In this document: positions 6,659 to 14,969 of the stretch, piece by piece
Layout of the letters: every line of letters starts with the position of its first letter
How positions within the stretch are numbered: position 1 is the first letter of the stretch
NCBI GenBank assembly: GCA_002347925.1
Contig: DDYL01000069.1
Location: 17,326-44,809, forward strand
Length of the DNA: 27,484 bases
Direction: 5' to 3'
Source of the DNA: Chloroflexi bacterium UBA2235
GTDB taxonomy: Bacteria > Chloroflexota > UBA11872 > UBA12225
Notes under the pieces: model-generated
The model's database searches: none
The model's input: only the letters and a program-made list of their open reading frames with translations
Told to the model about the DNA's origin: nothing
Position numbers and translations under genes: made by a program

Positions 6659-8296
6659 ATGGCAGAGAAGTTCTACCGCGATGTCCTGCTCAAGCCTCGT
6701 GCACGTGTCGCCCTCGCCCGAGGCGTTGACATCATGGCAAGCGTGTTGCGCGTGACCCTCGGACCAATGGCACGCGCCGTGGTCATGGCACCTGTGATCT
6801 CAACCCGCACCCCGGAGTTGCTGACGGATGCCGGCACAATTGCCCGCCGGATCATCGAGTTGCCTGACCCATACGAAAACATGGGCGCAATGCTCATCCG
6901 ACAGATGGCTTGGCAGGTACGCGAAAAAGTCGGCAATGGGGCGGCAACGGCGGCAACGATCGCTCAGGCGCTCCTTCACGGTGCCAACAAACAGGCCGCC
7001 GCCGGCACCAACGTCATGATGATCCGGCGGGGCATCGAGAAGGGTCTGGCGGTGGCGATCGCTTCGCTGAAAGACCAAGCCGTCCCCATGGAATCGCCTG
7101 AGCAAATCGAGGCCCTGTCAATCGCGGCGGCGGGTGGCGATCGGGAAATTGGCCGCTACGTCGCGGAAATGCTCGAGATCATCGGCACTGACGGAGTGCT
7201 CCTCGTCGAGGAGAGCACGACAATGAAGACCGACCGCGAATACATCGAGGGTTTGCAGTGGGATAGCGGGTATGTCTCGGCTCACTTCTGCACCGACCTT
7301 GACCGTATGGAAGCGATCATCGAAAACCCGCTTGTCGTTGCAACCGATCTGAACATCGACCGCGCCGAACAGCTTCTTCCCCTGCTTGAAACCATCATCG
7401 CGCGAAAGCAGGCAGGCGAATCATTCGGCGGTCTGGTCCTGTTCGCCAACGAAATCTCCGGTTCAGCCCTGGGCCTCCTCGCGACAAACCATGAACGTGA
7501 CGTCCTCAGGTGCATCGGCATCAAGGCACCCGGGGCCGGTGACCGCCGGGTGCGCATCCTGGAAGACATCGCCATCCTTTCCGGCGGCCGCCTGATTGCC
7601 GAGGACGCCGGTGACCAGATGGAGAGCGCCGCGTCGGTCAACATTGGCCGGGCACGACGCGTCTGGTGCAACCGGGACTTCTTCAGCATCATTGGAGGGT
7701 CGGGGGCCCCGAACGCCGTCCGCGAGCGGATAGCCGAGATCAAGCGCCTCCTTCCAACTGCCGAGGGCGACTTCGAACGTGACAAGATGCGCGAACGCAT
7801 GGGCAAGCTGTCCGGCGGTGTCGGCGTCCTGAAAGTGGGTGCTCCGAGCGAGCGAGAGCGCGAAACCCGCAAGCAGCGAGGCGAGGAGGCGATTGTCGCC
7901 GCCCGCGCAGCTGCCGAAGAGGGGGTTGTGCCTGGCGGAGGTGCCGCATATCTCGCATGTGTCCCCAGACTGCGGGAATTTGCGGATACCCTCAACCGGG
8001 ATGAGGCGATCGGCGTCAAGGTCCTCATTGGTGCTTTGGAAGCACCGACGGAGTGGATCATCCGGAACTCGGCCCGTGACCACCGCTCCATCCTGGCCCG
8101 CCTCCGAATGTCACCTCCGGGGCACGGATATGATGCGGTTGGCGACAGGATTGCCGACATGACCGAGGCGGGAATCCTCGATCCGCTGAAGGTTGTACGC
8201 GGTGCGCTGGAGTTCGCCGTGAGTGCCGGCTGCATGGCACTCACTACCGAGGCCCTCATCTTGACAGACAAATCCAGTCCTGCCGTCAACCCCTGA
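6659..8296 (+). CDS. GroEL-like chaperonin (HSP60) with altered ATPase residues
   Basis: A 545-residue type I chaperonin of normal length. Equatorial, intermediate and apical domains are in order: TLGP (33-36), ENMGA (73-77), apical GYVSAHF (204-210), IKAPGAGDRR (288-297), GGVGVLKVGA (386-395), EEGVVPGGGAAY (420-431) and GILDP (505-509). Compared with E. coli GroEL, the essential GDGTT of the ATP site reads GNGAA (92-96), so the D87 equivalent is N93. The hydrolysis residue D398 is E410 in RGEEAIVAA. The nucleotide-contact aspartate in ILDP remains. There is no Gly-Met-rich tail and no groES beside it. GroEL normally folds proteins in an ATP/GroES-driven cage in the cytoplasm; this copy probably cycles poorly or not at all and may hold or modulate instead. 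Start at 6659 is chosen because family similarity begins there and AAGGGGAG lies 13 nt upstream. Confidence 0.9.
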   Translation: MAEKFYRDVLLKPRARVALARGVDIMASVLRVTLGPMARAVVMAPVISTRTPELLTDAGTIARRIIELPDPYENMGAMLIRQMAWQVREKVGNGAATAATIAQALLHGANKQAAAGTNVMMIRRGIEKGLAVAIASLKDQAVPMESPEQIEALSIAAAGGDREIGRYVAEMLEIIGTDGVLLVEESTTMKTDREYIEGLQWDSGYVSAHFCTDLDRMEAIIENPLVVATDLNIDRAEQLLPLLETIIARKQAGESFGGLVLFANEISGSALGLLATNHERDVLRCIGIKAPGAGDRRVRILEDIAILSGGRLIAEDAGDQMESAASVNIGRARRVWCNRDFFSIIGGSGAPNAVRERIAEIKRLLPTAEGDFERDKMRERMGKLSGGVGVLKVGAPSERERETRKQRGEEAIVAARAAAEEGVVPGGGAAYLACVPRLREFADTLNRDEAIGVKVLIGALEAPTEWIIRNSARDHRSILARLRMSPPGHGYDAVGDRIADMTEAGILDPLKVVRGALEFAVSAGCMALTTEALILTDKSSPAVNP

Positions 8297-8299
8297 TCC

Positions 8300-8329
8300 G
8301 ACCCGATTGGGCTGCTTGTCGTTCGGGTC
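8300..8329 (+). terminator. Weak hairpin after the chaperonin gene
   Basis: GACCCGA (8300-8306) and TCGGGTC (8323-8329) pair perfectly around a 16-nt loop, starting 4 nt after the stop codon. There is no T tract. The position suggests a terminator, but the loop is long. Confidence 0.4.
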
Positions 8330-8364
8330 ACTACCAACCAAATCAGTCATCTGGAAGCGCCCGT

Positions 8365-8423
8365 ACACTAGCGCAAGAACTGCCTTCCATCCTTGCTCAG
8401 GGTTCCCAAATCTGCTCCCTGAG
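8365..8423 (+). promoter_or_regulatory. Candidate -10 box and leader hairpin before the Asp-box gene
   Basis: A TACACT box (8365-8370), the same hexamer as before the ABC-F gene, has no convincing -35 partner. Further down, CTCAGGG (8397-8403) and CCCTGAG (8417-8423) form a perfect 7-bp stem with a 13-nt loop ending 8 nt before the ATG at 8432, where it would block ribosome access. Confidence 0.3.
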
Positions 8424-8431
8424 ACACATCA

Positions 8432-10543
8432 ATGAGCATTGATCTAATGAGTGCATCAGATTCGGACAAGATCATCGCCTTCCCGTTCTCCCGGGTGACC
8501 GGCGGGAACCCGACACCGTCGGTCTCGGCGTCTCCAAAGTGGGAACTGGTCGGCCCAGTCTGCGGTTGGGGTGGCACAGTCCTCGCCCTCATTGCCGTGA
8601 CAACACCGGCGGGCGAACATCTCTACGCGGGAACGACGGCAGGCTGCTTCCTATCCACAGATCACGGTGCTACGTGGGAAGCCCGCAACTTCGGCCTGAC
8701 CAGTCCGTACATTCAGACCCTGGTTGCCTCACCCCAGTTCGCCAGGGACCACACCCTTTTCGCCGGAACCCTTGGCAGTGGCGTGATGCGCAGCACGAAC
8801 GGCGGCATGACTTGGCAGCCGATTGATTTCTGGCAGGGCCCAACCGCCGTCACCGCCATCACCCTCTCAACCGAAGGTTCCGGCGAAACTATCGTCCTTG
8901 CAGGCACGGCGACCGGAGGCATTTTCCGCTCATCCAATGGTGGGCGCACCTTCTCAAGCTCGAACTTCGGTCTCGGAGACCTAGGTGTTCTGGCTATTGC
9001 CACCTCACCGTCATTTGAAACTGATGACATTGCGTTCGCACTGACAAGCACCGGCCTCCACCGGTCGACGAACGGGGGCCGTGCATGGCGCGTGGTAGAC
9101 CGCGGCCTCGAAACGGAAGCAGTCCAGGCGATCTCGCTTTCGCCGGCTTTTGGAGAGGACGGCATCGCGCTCCTGGCGACCGAAGATGCCGGCATCTTCC
9201 GATCGACCGACCGCGGGGTCTCGTGGAAGGCCGCATCGGACGGTCTCACCAACCAGTCAATCAACGCAATCTGGATCAGCCCATCTTTCGCCAGCGACAA
9301 GACGGTCTACGCCGGTTCCGCCGGAGACGGCCTCTTCCGGTCAACCGACGGCGGGCGCACGTGGTCCGCGGTCGATGGTGGCGCACTGAACAATCAGGCC
9401 ATCATGGCCATATGCACCGATCAGTCGGCAAAGGCCGTGGTTGTCGGTCTTCACCAGTCGGGCATCTTCCGCTCAACTGACTCCGGCAATGCGTGGGAAC
9501 CCTCTTCAACCGGCCTGATCGCACGGTCGATGTCAGGCGTGCTCATCTCGCCGGCCTTTGGCGACGATCACACACTCTTCGCCTCGGGCATCGAGGACGG
9601 CATTGTCAAGTCAACCGACGAGGGCGAAACATGGGAACCGGCCAATAACGGGCTCCCGGGCACCCAGATCCTGTCGCTGGCGATTTCACCCGATTACGCA
9701 TCGGACGGCACCATCCTCGCGGTTCTCGCTGAGGGGATGTTCCGGTCAAACGACCGTGGCGCGTCTTGGGAAACTTCCGGACCCGAGGGTCTTGAAGACC
9801 CACGCATGGTGGCGTACTCCCGAAACATTGTCGGCGGCGTTGCCGTCATCATTGGGTCAGCGCGCTCAATGTATGTCTCCAAGGACGGCGGAGATACGTG
9901 GGGTGATGTTGCCTCGCCGGCTGATGATGACGAGATCGTCGCCGTAAGCATTTCCCCGAACTTCCTCCAGGACAACACCCTGCTGGTCTCGACGTACTCG
10001 ACGACCGGCGCGACCCGCCGTGACCGTGACCGTGCACCAGGTGCGCGCCAGCAGTTCCGGGCCGATACGCCACAGTCGACGATCACCGTCTGGCGAAGCA
10101 CCGATGGGGGGGCACGATGGAATCCGGTCATCGATCAGATCACCAGCGCCCGATGGGTGACCACCGCATTCCCGCATGACTACCGCGGAGACCGCGAAAC
10201 GGTACGCAATGGGTTCTTCGTCGGGGTGGGAACCTTGGTCCAACGGCCAATGTGGGGAGGACGGCAGTTGTGGATTGCCGAACGTGTCGGAAAGCCGAAT
10301 TCCGGTGTCCTCTCTCTGACCGTTTCGCCGGGAACAGTTTGGAACCGGTCGGTCTACGCGTCCACCACGGACGGCATTTACCGTTCTGATGACGAGGGTC
10401 TCACCTGGCATGGCATGTCCGAAGGCCTGCACACCCCGACGGTTGTGTCCATTGCACTCGCCCCTTCCTTTGACGACGACGGAGATGCGTTCGCGTTGAC
10501 CCTCGGCGGGGCCCTGCATCGCCTGTCTCACGCTGACGACTGA
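8432..10543 (+). CDS. Asp-box (BNR/sialidase-type) repeat beta-propeller protein
   Basis: A 703-residue protein made almost wholly of Asp-box repeats, S-T/S-x-D/N-x-G-x-T-W, at about residues 75, 121, 167, 212, 258, 304, 348, 394, 439, 483, 556 and 652. The first ten are spaced 44-46 residues apart, and each is followed by a SPxF..D.T.FAG-like strand, so the chain probably folds as one or two beta-propellers. Similar folds occur in sialidases, Ycf48/HCF136 and sortilin-type domains. The sialidase catalytic Arg triad is not recognisable, so enzyme activity is not claimed. An Arg/Asp-rich break at about 525-548 separates the regular part from the last two boxes. No signal peptide or membrane anchor is evident, so location is unclear. 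A second in-frame ATG six codons in (8447) is an alternative start. E2 begins 30 bp after the stop, so the two may be cotranscribed. Confidence 0.85.
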   Translation: MSIDLMSASDSDKIIAFPFSRVTGGNPTPSVSASPKWELVGPVCGWGGTVLALIAVTTPAGEHLYAGTTAGCFLSTDHGATWEARNFGLTSPYIQTLVASPQFARDHTLFAGTLGSGVMRSTNGGMTWQPIDFWQGPTAVTAITLSTEGSGETIVLAGTATGGIFRSSNGGRTFSSSNFGLGDLGVLAIATSPSFETDDIAFALTSTGLHRSTNGGRAWRVVDRGLETEAVQAISLSPAFGEDGIALLATEDAGIFRSTDRGVSWKAASDGLTNQSINAIWISPSFASDKTVYAGSAGDGLFRSTDGGRTWSAVDGGALNNQAIMAICTDQSAKAVVVGLHQSGIFRSTDSGNAWEPSSTGLIARSMSGVLISPAFGDDHTLFASGIEDGIVKSTDEGETWEPANNGLPGTQILSLAISPDYASDGTILAVLAEGMFRSNDRGASWETSGPEGLEDPRMVAYSRNIVGGVAVIIGSARSMYVSKDGGDTWGDVASPADDDEIVAVSISPNFLQDNTLLVSTYSTTGATRRDRDRAPGARQQFRADTPQSTITVWRSTDGGARWNPVIDQITSARWVTTAFPHDYRGDRETVRNGFFVGVGTLVQRPMWGGRQLWIAERVGKPNSGVLSLTVSPGTVWNRSVYASTTDGIYRSDDEGLTWHGMSEGLHTPTVVSIALAPSFDDDGDAFALTLGGALHRLSHADD

Positions 10544-10573
10544 CCCGACGCCGACAGCCCAGACGGTATCCGC

Positions 10574-11917
10574 ATGACGACGAAACCCGCATCCGCAGAC
10601 GGAGATCACACACTTGCGATTTCCGTGGCCATGCCCTCCTTGGGTGAACAAGCCACCGAGGGCACACTGGTCAAGTGGTTGAAGTCCCCGGGTGACGCCG
10701 TTGCCGCCGGTGAACCTATTGCCGAAGTCGTCACCGACAAGGTGAGTGCCGAGGTAACGTCACCGGTCACCGGGCGCCTTGGGTCGTTGCTCGTTCCACC
10801 AGGCGTGACCGTGGCGACGGGTACGAGGATAGTCACGGTGGTCCCGTCAGTCGGACATAGTTCTACGGGGTCCGCAGGGTTACCCTCCGGTTCACCGGCC
10901 TCATCGGAACAGGTTGTTGAGGAACCTGCCGATACACTCACACGGACGTCTCCCCTTGTGCGCCGACTTGCGCAGGAAAACGGCATCGACTTGCGCCACG
11001 TGCCCGCCACGGGTCCGGGTGGGCGAGTGACGAAAGACGACATCCTTTCGTTCATCAGTTCAAGGTCGCAAGCAACCACACTGGCAGACGCGCCCGCCGC
11101 CCAAGCCGGGCGTGTCCCCGGCATTGTTGACGTCGCCCATTCTTCACACGTGCCAAATCCCTCCCAGGACGCACCCGACGATCATTACGTACTGCCACCA
11201 TCTGCGCTACGGCAGGCAATCGCCGCGCATCTCGTGCGCTCAGTTCGGACCATTCCCCAAGCGTGGACGCTCGTCGAAGTGGACGTGTCCGGCCTTCTCG
11301 CATGGCGTCAGGCTCAACGTGAAGGGTTTCGTAGTCGGCACGGTGTCGACGTATCCGTATTCGCCCTCTTCGCCCATACCGTGGTCGGGGTCCTCTCACG
11401 CCACCCCCTCCTGAATGCAACGTGGAATGACGGGCCTGACGGCCCCGACGCGCGCGGTGCCGGAGGGGGACGGGTTACGGTGCATCGTCGAATCAACTTG
11501 GGGGTCGCCGTTGCCCGTCCCGGCGGTGGCTTGCTCGTACCATGCGTACCGGACGCCGGAAGGCTCTCGGTTAGCGGCCTTGTGGGCGAGATGCGCCGCA
11601 TCGTTGATGGTGCACGTGAGAATACGCTTGGTTCATCGGCCTACGCCGGAACGACCATGACCATCAACAACACTGGCGCGCTTGGTTCGGTGACATCTCA
11701 GCCAATCCTTCCCGAGGGGACATCGGCGATCCTCACCCTTGAGGCAATTACCCGCCGTCCAGTCGTCGTCGGAAACGACGCAATCGCAATCCGGCCGATG
11801 GCCAACCTCTGCCTGACCTTTGATCACCGCGTGCTTGACGGGCAGGAAGCGTGCGCGTTCCTTCAGGAACTCAAGTCAGAACTTGAGCGCCTCTCGTCCA
11901 CTACCGCGATACACTGA
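10574..11917 (+). CDS. 2-oxoacid dehydrogenase E2 (dihydrolipoamide acyltransferase)
   Basis: A 447-residue E2 subunit. The N-terminal lipoyl domain (about 15-90) has the lipoylated lysine K56 in VVTDKVSAEV. A Pro/Ser/Gly linker follows, then the peripheral subunit-binding domain (about 125-162, SPLVRRLAQENGIDL to GPGGRVTKDDIL), another linker, and the catalytic core (about 207-440) with the active-site HRxxDG at H418 to G423. It transfers acyl groups from E1 to CoA in pyruvate, 2-oxoglutarate or branched-chain complexes. The substrate cannot be set from sequence; the lipoyl context MPSLGEQATEG resembles branched-chain or generic bacterial E2s. No E1 or E3 gene is in the window, which is unusual. 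The core insert DGPDGPDARGAGGGR (286-300) is a short Gly/Asp loop. A GC-rich hairpin starts right after the stop codon. No strong ribosome site is seen. Confidence 0.92.
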   Translation: MTTKPASADGDHTLAISVAMPSLGEQATEGTLVKWLKSPGDAVAAGEPIAEVVTDKVSAEVTSPVTGRLGSLLVPPGVTVATGTRIVTVVPSVGHSSTGSAGLPSGSPASSEQVVEEPADTLTRTSPLVRRLAQENGIDLRHVPATGPGGRVTKDDILSFISSRSQATTLADAPAAQAGRVPGIVDVAHSSHVPNPSQDAPDDHYVLPPSALRQAIAAHLVRSVRTIPQAWTLVEVDVSGLLAWRQAQREGFRSRHGVDVSVFALFAHTVVGVLSRHPLLNATWNDGPDGPDARGAGGGRVTVHRRINLGVAVARPGGGLLVPCVPDAGRLSVSGLVGEMRRIVDGARENTLGSSAYAGTTMTINNTGALGSVTSQPILPEGTSAILTLEAITRRPVVVGNDAIAIRPMANLCLTFDHRVLDGQEACAFLQELKSELERLSSTTAIH

Positions 11918-11939
11918 CCCGCGGCACATCGAGCGCGGG
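11918..11939 (+). terminator. GC-rich hairpin directly after the E2 stop
   Basis: CCCGCG (11918-11923) and CGCGGG (11934-11939) with a 10-nt loop begin at the base after the stop codon. Six GC pairs, no T run. Probable end of the Asp-box/E2 transcript. Confidence 0.45.
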
Positions 11940-12040
11940 ACGGTGTTGCACAGGTGGATCGCGTGCCTCCGGGCACTGTCACCGTGATGACAAGAGGTGG
12001 CCACGCGACCGGTTTCCGATCCCCAAGATCTGTCCGACCA

Positions 12041-12050
12041 AGGAGAAGGA
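12041..12050 (+). promoter_or_regulatory. Strong ribosome binding site that fixes the dehydrogenase start
   Basis: AGGAGAAGGA lies immediately before the ATG at 12051 (AGGAG is 5 nt from it). The upstream in-frame ATG at 11997 has no comparable site, so 12051 is taken as the start. Confidence 0.75.
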
Positions 12051-13106
12051 ATGAGCAGCGGATCCTCACACAGTGGCGTAGCCGGCGGAGCCTATGCGCA
12101 CGGGGCACGGCCGAAGGTGGTTGTTCTGTCCCCGTGGGGACAGTTTGGCGAGGTTGGCGAACGCGACATCCTAGAGCGCGCCGGATGCGACGTGATCGTG
12201 TCAAAGGCGCGGACAGACGAGGAAGTCATCGCCGCCGTCCATGACGCCGACGCAATCATCCCATCATGGGGCCTGAGTGCTGCGGTCATGGCGTCGCTCA
12301 CGAAGTGCCGGGTCATCGCCCGCAGTTCGATCGGAATGGACACAATTCACGGCATCGACATCGCCACTGAGAAGGGCATCGTTGTTTGCAACGTTCCCGA
12401 TGTGTTCGTGAATGAAGTCGCCGACCACACGTACGCACTTCTTCTCGCCTGCGTCCGCCACATCGTGCCCTTGCACAACTATGTCGTCGATGGCGGGTGG
12501 AGTGACCCAAATCGCCAGCACCCCATGGGGCCGATCAGTCATCACGTATATGGCCAGACCCTCGGTCTGGTTGGGTTTGGGAACATCGGGCGCGCCGTCG
12601 CCAAGCGGGCACACGGGTTCGACCTCAAGGTCATCGCCTATGACCCGTTCACTCCAAAGGAAGTCTTCCTCGAATCCGGTGTCAGGCAGGCAACCCTCGG
12701 CCAGGTCCTACAGGACAGCGACTTCGTTTCATTGCATGTTCCCTTAATGGATGCGACCCACCACCTGATCGGCGCGCCCCAGTTCCGTCTCATGAAGCCT
12801 TCGGCACTGCTCATCAACACCTGTCGAGGGCCGGTCGTTGACGAGGCCGCGCTGATTGATGCCCTCAATCACGGCATGATCCTCGGCGCCGGCCTGGACG
12901 TCACCGAAGAGGAGCCGACCCCATCGGATAACCCGCTTCTCAAGATGAGCAATGTGGTCATCACGCCGCACACCGCGTCAGCGAGCGACCTCGCCGGTGC
13001 CGAGCGTCGCAGACGCCCGTCCCATGAGGTTGTCGCAGTCCTCACCGGACACCGTCCGCGCGCAGTCTGGAACCCACCGGTTCTTTCCAAACTGAACCTC
13101 AAGTAG
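12051..13106 (+). CDS. D-2-hydroxyacid dehydrogenase family protein (CtBP/SerA-like)
   Basis: A 351-residue NAD-dependent D-isomer-specific 2-hydroxyacid dehydrogenase. The Rossmann motif is GFGNIG (175-180). The catalytic triad is visible: R259 in NTCRGPVVDE, E288 in DVTEEEP and H307 in ITPHTAS. The substrate-domain loop ARSSIGMDTIHGIDI matches the family's GvGxDxID region. The ACT or other C-terminal domains of many SerA proteins are absent, so it is of the short CtBP-like or glyoxylate/hydroxypyruvate reductase-like type. The reduced 2-oxoacid is not identifiable. About 20 Ser/Gly/Ala-rich residues precede the fold. The helix after the catalytic histidine (DLAGAERRRRPSHEVV) is unusually basic, but the frame stays open and continues into normal family sequence. 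It lies between two hairpins and is probably monocistronic. Confidence 0.87.
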   Translation: MSSGSSHSGVAGGAYAHGARPKVVVLSPWGQFGEVGERDILERAGCDVIVSKARTDEEVIAAVHDADAIIPSWGLSAAVMASLTKCRVIARSSIGMDTIHGIDIATEKGIVVCNVPDVFVNEVADHTYALLLACVRHIVPLHNYVVDGGWSDPNRQHPMGPISHHVYGQTLGLVGFGNIGRAVAKRAHGFDLKVIAYDPFTPKEVFLESGVRQATLGQVLQDSDFVSLHVPLMDATHHLIGAPQFRLMKPSALLINTCRGPVVDEAALIDALNHGMILGAGLDVTEEEPTPSDNPLLKMSNVVITPHTASASDLAGAERRRRPSHEVVAVLTGHRPRAVWNPPVLSKLNLK

Positions 13107-13128
13107 GGGCAACCGGGGACGCCCCCAT

Positions 13129-13158
13129 CCGGATCATCCCGCGTCAGGGATGATCCGG
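13129..13158 (+). terminator. Perfect 12-bp hairpin terminator
   Basis: CCGGATCATCCC (13129-13140) and GGGATGATCCGG (13147-13158) enclose a 6-nt loop, 22 bp after the dehydrogenase stop, followed by CTTT. It is probably the terminator of that gene, 19 bp before the DUF402 start. Confidence 0.75.
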
Positions 13159-13177
13159 CTTTGCGCAGGACCAAATT

Positions 13178-13693
13178 GTGGCGACACCTGACCGCATTAC
13201 CGAGATCAAGACGTCACTTGCGAAACCGGGACACACGCAGTCATTTGCATGCGATGTCGCATTGCGAACCGAAGAATGCATCGTCGTCTACTACCGAATG
13301 ACGCGGGACTACAACCTTCACGGGATACCGCTTCAGGCCGGCAATCTCACGGTCGGGTACTTCTGGTTCGACCGTCCATACAACCTCTATCACTGGATAG
13401 AACGTGACGGGACAACGTCAGCGTGGTACTTCAACATCGGGGACGTGACCTCGTTCGACGGATCTACCCTCGAATGGCACGACTTGGCCGTGGACATCCT
13501 TGCGACCCCGTCAGGACGCATTGACATCCTCGATGAGGATGAACTCCCTGCCGACCTTGATCCGGCACTCCGTTCGCGCATCATGCAAGCGCGTGACGTC
13601 GTGCTTGGAGCACTCGCCGAACTGACCAGCGATGCCGACATCACTAGCGCGCATCTCTTGGCGACGGTCCCGGCATCCCCGCCAGTCGCGTGA
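13178..13693 (+). CDS. DUF402 domain protein
   Basis: A 171-residue protein starting at GTG, with GCAGGA about 9 nt upstream. The middle and C-terminal parts match the DUF402 pattern: an aromatic-rich beta strand run (YFWFDRPYNLYHWI), SAWYFNIGDVTSFDGSTLEWHDLAVDILATPSG, then LDEDELPADLDP. The family includes characterised nucleoside di- and triphosphatases (Ntdp) and fluoroacetate-resistance-type proteins that bind divalent metals with acidic residues; the D/E cluster at 118-128 would suit that. Activity of this member is not known. The N-terminal 30 residues are less conserved. It is convergent with the M20 deacylase gene, stop to stop 22 bp apart, without an obvious terminator between. Confidence 0.8.
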   Translation: MATPDRITEIKTSLAKPGHTQSFACDVALRTEECIVVYYRMTRDYNLHGIPLQAGNLTVGYFWFDRPYNLYHWIERDGTTSAWYFNIGDVTSFDGSTLEWHDLAVDILATPSGRIDILDEDELPADLDPALRSRIMQARDVVLGALAELTSDADITSAHLLATVPASPPVA

Positions 13694-13715
13694 TGCCGGA
13701 ACCTCTCAGGAATGG

Positions 13716-14891
13716 TCAGGACCACTCACCCTGTACGAATGAACGCATCACCTCGTAATAGACTTCGGTGCACTGCCGAACGTCATTCAGGTCGACCCAT
13801 TCGTCAATCGTGTGCGCCTGGGCGATGTCTCCAGGGCCGATGACCACCGTCGGGATCCCCGCGAGACCCCACAGGTGCGTCGCGTCGGTGCCGTATGGCA
13901 CACCGTCCGGAGTCGCATCAACCGAACCGCCGGTCACCTTGGCGACGGCCGATTGCACGGCAACCACAAGTGAACCATCCACGGGGCCGTCCAGACCACG
14001 TTCCGAAATGTACGGGTCTTCGCGGGTGGCTTTCACTCCCGGGCGTGCCCGCATCAGGTCGGCCAGCCACCCGTCAATTTCCGCTAGAACCGCAGCCGGA
14101 TCCTCGGTCGGCAACGTCCGACGGTCGATGTCAATCACACACCGGTCCGGCACGATATTGACGCCCACCCCACCGGAAATCGTGCCGATGGTGAATGTCG
14201 GAGGTGTCAACCTGGGATGGCCACGCATGGATAGCGCCGGTTCGCCACGCTCCCGCAACCAATCGATCACTTCCACCATCTGGTGAATCGCGTTATCACC
14301 ATTCTCGGGCTTTGACGTATGCGCGGCACGACCGTGAGTGACGATCCGGAAGCGTACTGCCCCCTTGTGCGCAACGATCGGACGCAACGACGTTGGTTCG
14401 CCAACAATCGCGGCCGTCGCGTTCAATCCGCCCGCCACTGCATGGGCAACCCCGCGCTTGAGGTATTCCTCATCAACCGTGAACAGCAGCATCACTTCGC
14501 CGTCACGTTCCGCCACCTCACGCGCCAATCGCCCGACTGCCACGAGTGCGGCGGCCAACGCGCCCTTCGTGTCGCACGTGCCTCGTCCCCACATGCGATC
14601 TCCGTCAATGCGGGGTACCGTCGCATTTGGGATGCCAATATGCGGGACCGTGTCGAGGTGGAGATCGAACAAGAGCCGTCTACCCGCGTGCGTCCCCGTG
14701 GTCCCGGGCAACGTCAGGGACACATTTGATCGGTCAGGAAGAACCTCGTCGGTCGCCACGACGAGCCCATGGGAATGACCAAAAGACGCGATTTCTGCCG
14801 CGAGGTCGGCCTCTCCCGGACCACCCATCGAAGAGTTCGCACTGTCGATCGAGACAAGCCGGGCAAGCAAATCCACAGTCTGGTCAGTCAC
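13716..14891 (-). CDS. M20-family metallopeptidase/deacylase (ArgE/DapE-like)
   Basis: A 391-residue zinc amidohydrolase. Metal and catalytic residues are visible: H78 and D80 in DLHLDTVP, bridging D107 in GRGTCDTKGA, catalytic E141 and ligand E142 in TVDEEY, E165 in VGEPTS and H360 in QAHTIDEWV. A dimerisation domain (about 175-290) sits between the two halves of the catalytic domain. Relatives include acetylornithine deacetylase, succinyl-diaminopimelate desuccinylase and carboxypeptidase G2; the DGVPYGTDATHL motif fits the ArgE/DapE group, but the substrate is unknown. The GTG at 14891 is chosen over the far upstream ATG at 14981 because GAAGGACAGGA precedes it by a normal spacing and the longer extension is low-complexity and overlaps the holA start. 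Divergent from holA, with 78 bp between. Confidence 0.88.
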   Translation of the reverse strand: MTDQTVDLLARLVSIDSANSSMGGPGEADLAAEIASFGHSHGLVVATDEVLPDRSNVSLTLPGTTGTHAGRRLLFDLHLDTVPHIGIPNATVPRIDGDRMWGRGTCDTKGALAAALVAVGRLAREVAERDGEVMLLFTVDEEYLKRGVAHAVAGGLNATAAIVGEPTSLRPIVAHKGAVRFRIVTHGRAAHTSKPENGDNAIHQMVEVIDWLRERGEPALSMRGHPRLTPPTFTIGTISGGVGVNIVPDRCVIDIDRRTLPTEDPAAVLAEIDGWLADLMRARPGVKATREDPYISERGLDGPVDGSLVVAVQSAVAKVTGGSVDATPDGVPYGTDATHLWGLAGIPTVVIGPGDIAQAHTIDEWVDLNDVRQCTEVYYEVMRSFVQGEWS

Positions 14892-14969
14892 GTATCCTGT
14901 CCTTCGGGGAGTGTGCGTTTCCCGACACGCCCGCGGCGCACGGTACACGCATCCGCACCCACCACGCCA

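Noticed and set aside
6832..6838. Loss of the third GroEL aspartate (D52) in the chaperonin
   Set aside because: One alignment places Ala there, but shifting by one residue puts D57 in that position, so loss of D52 cannot be claimed.
7282..8337. Long open frame (351 codons) on the minus strand across the chaperonin gene
   Set aside because: Ser/Arg/Pro-rich translation without family motifs, typical of the antisense frame of a GC-rich gene. The plus-strand frame is a clear chaperonin.
8432..10543. Sialidase activity of the Asp-box protein
   Set aside because: Asp-boxes are structural. The catalytic arginines, tyrosine and glutamate of sialidases could not be identified.
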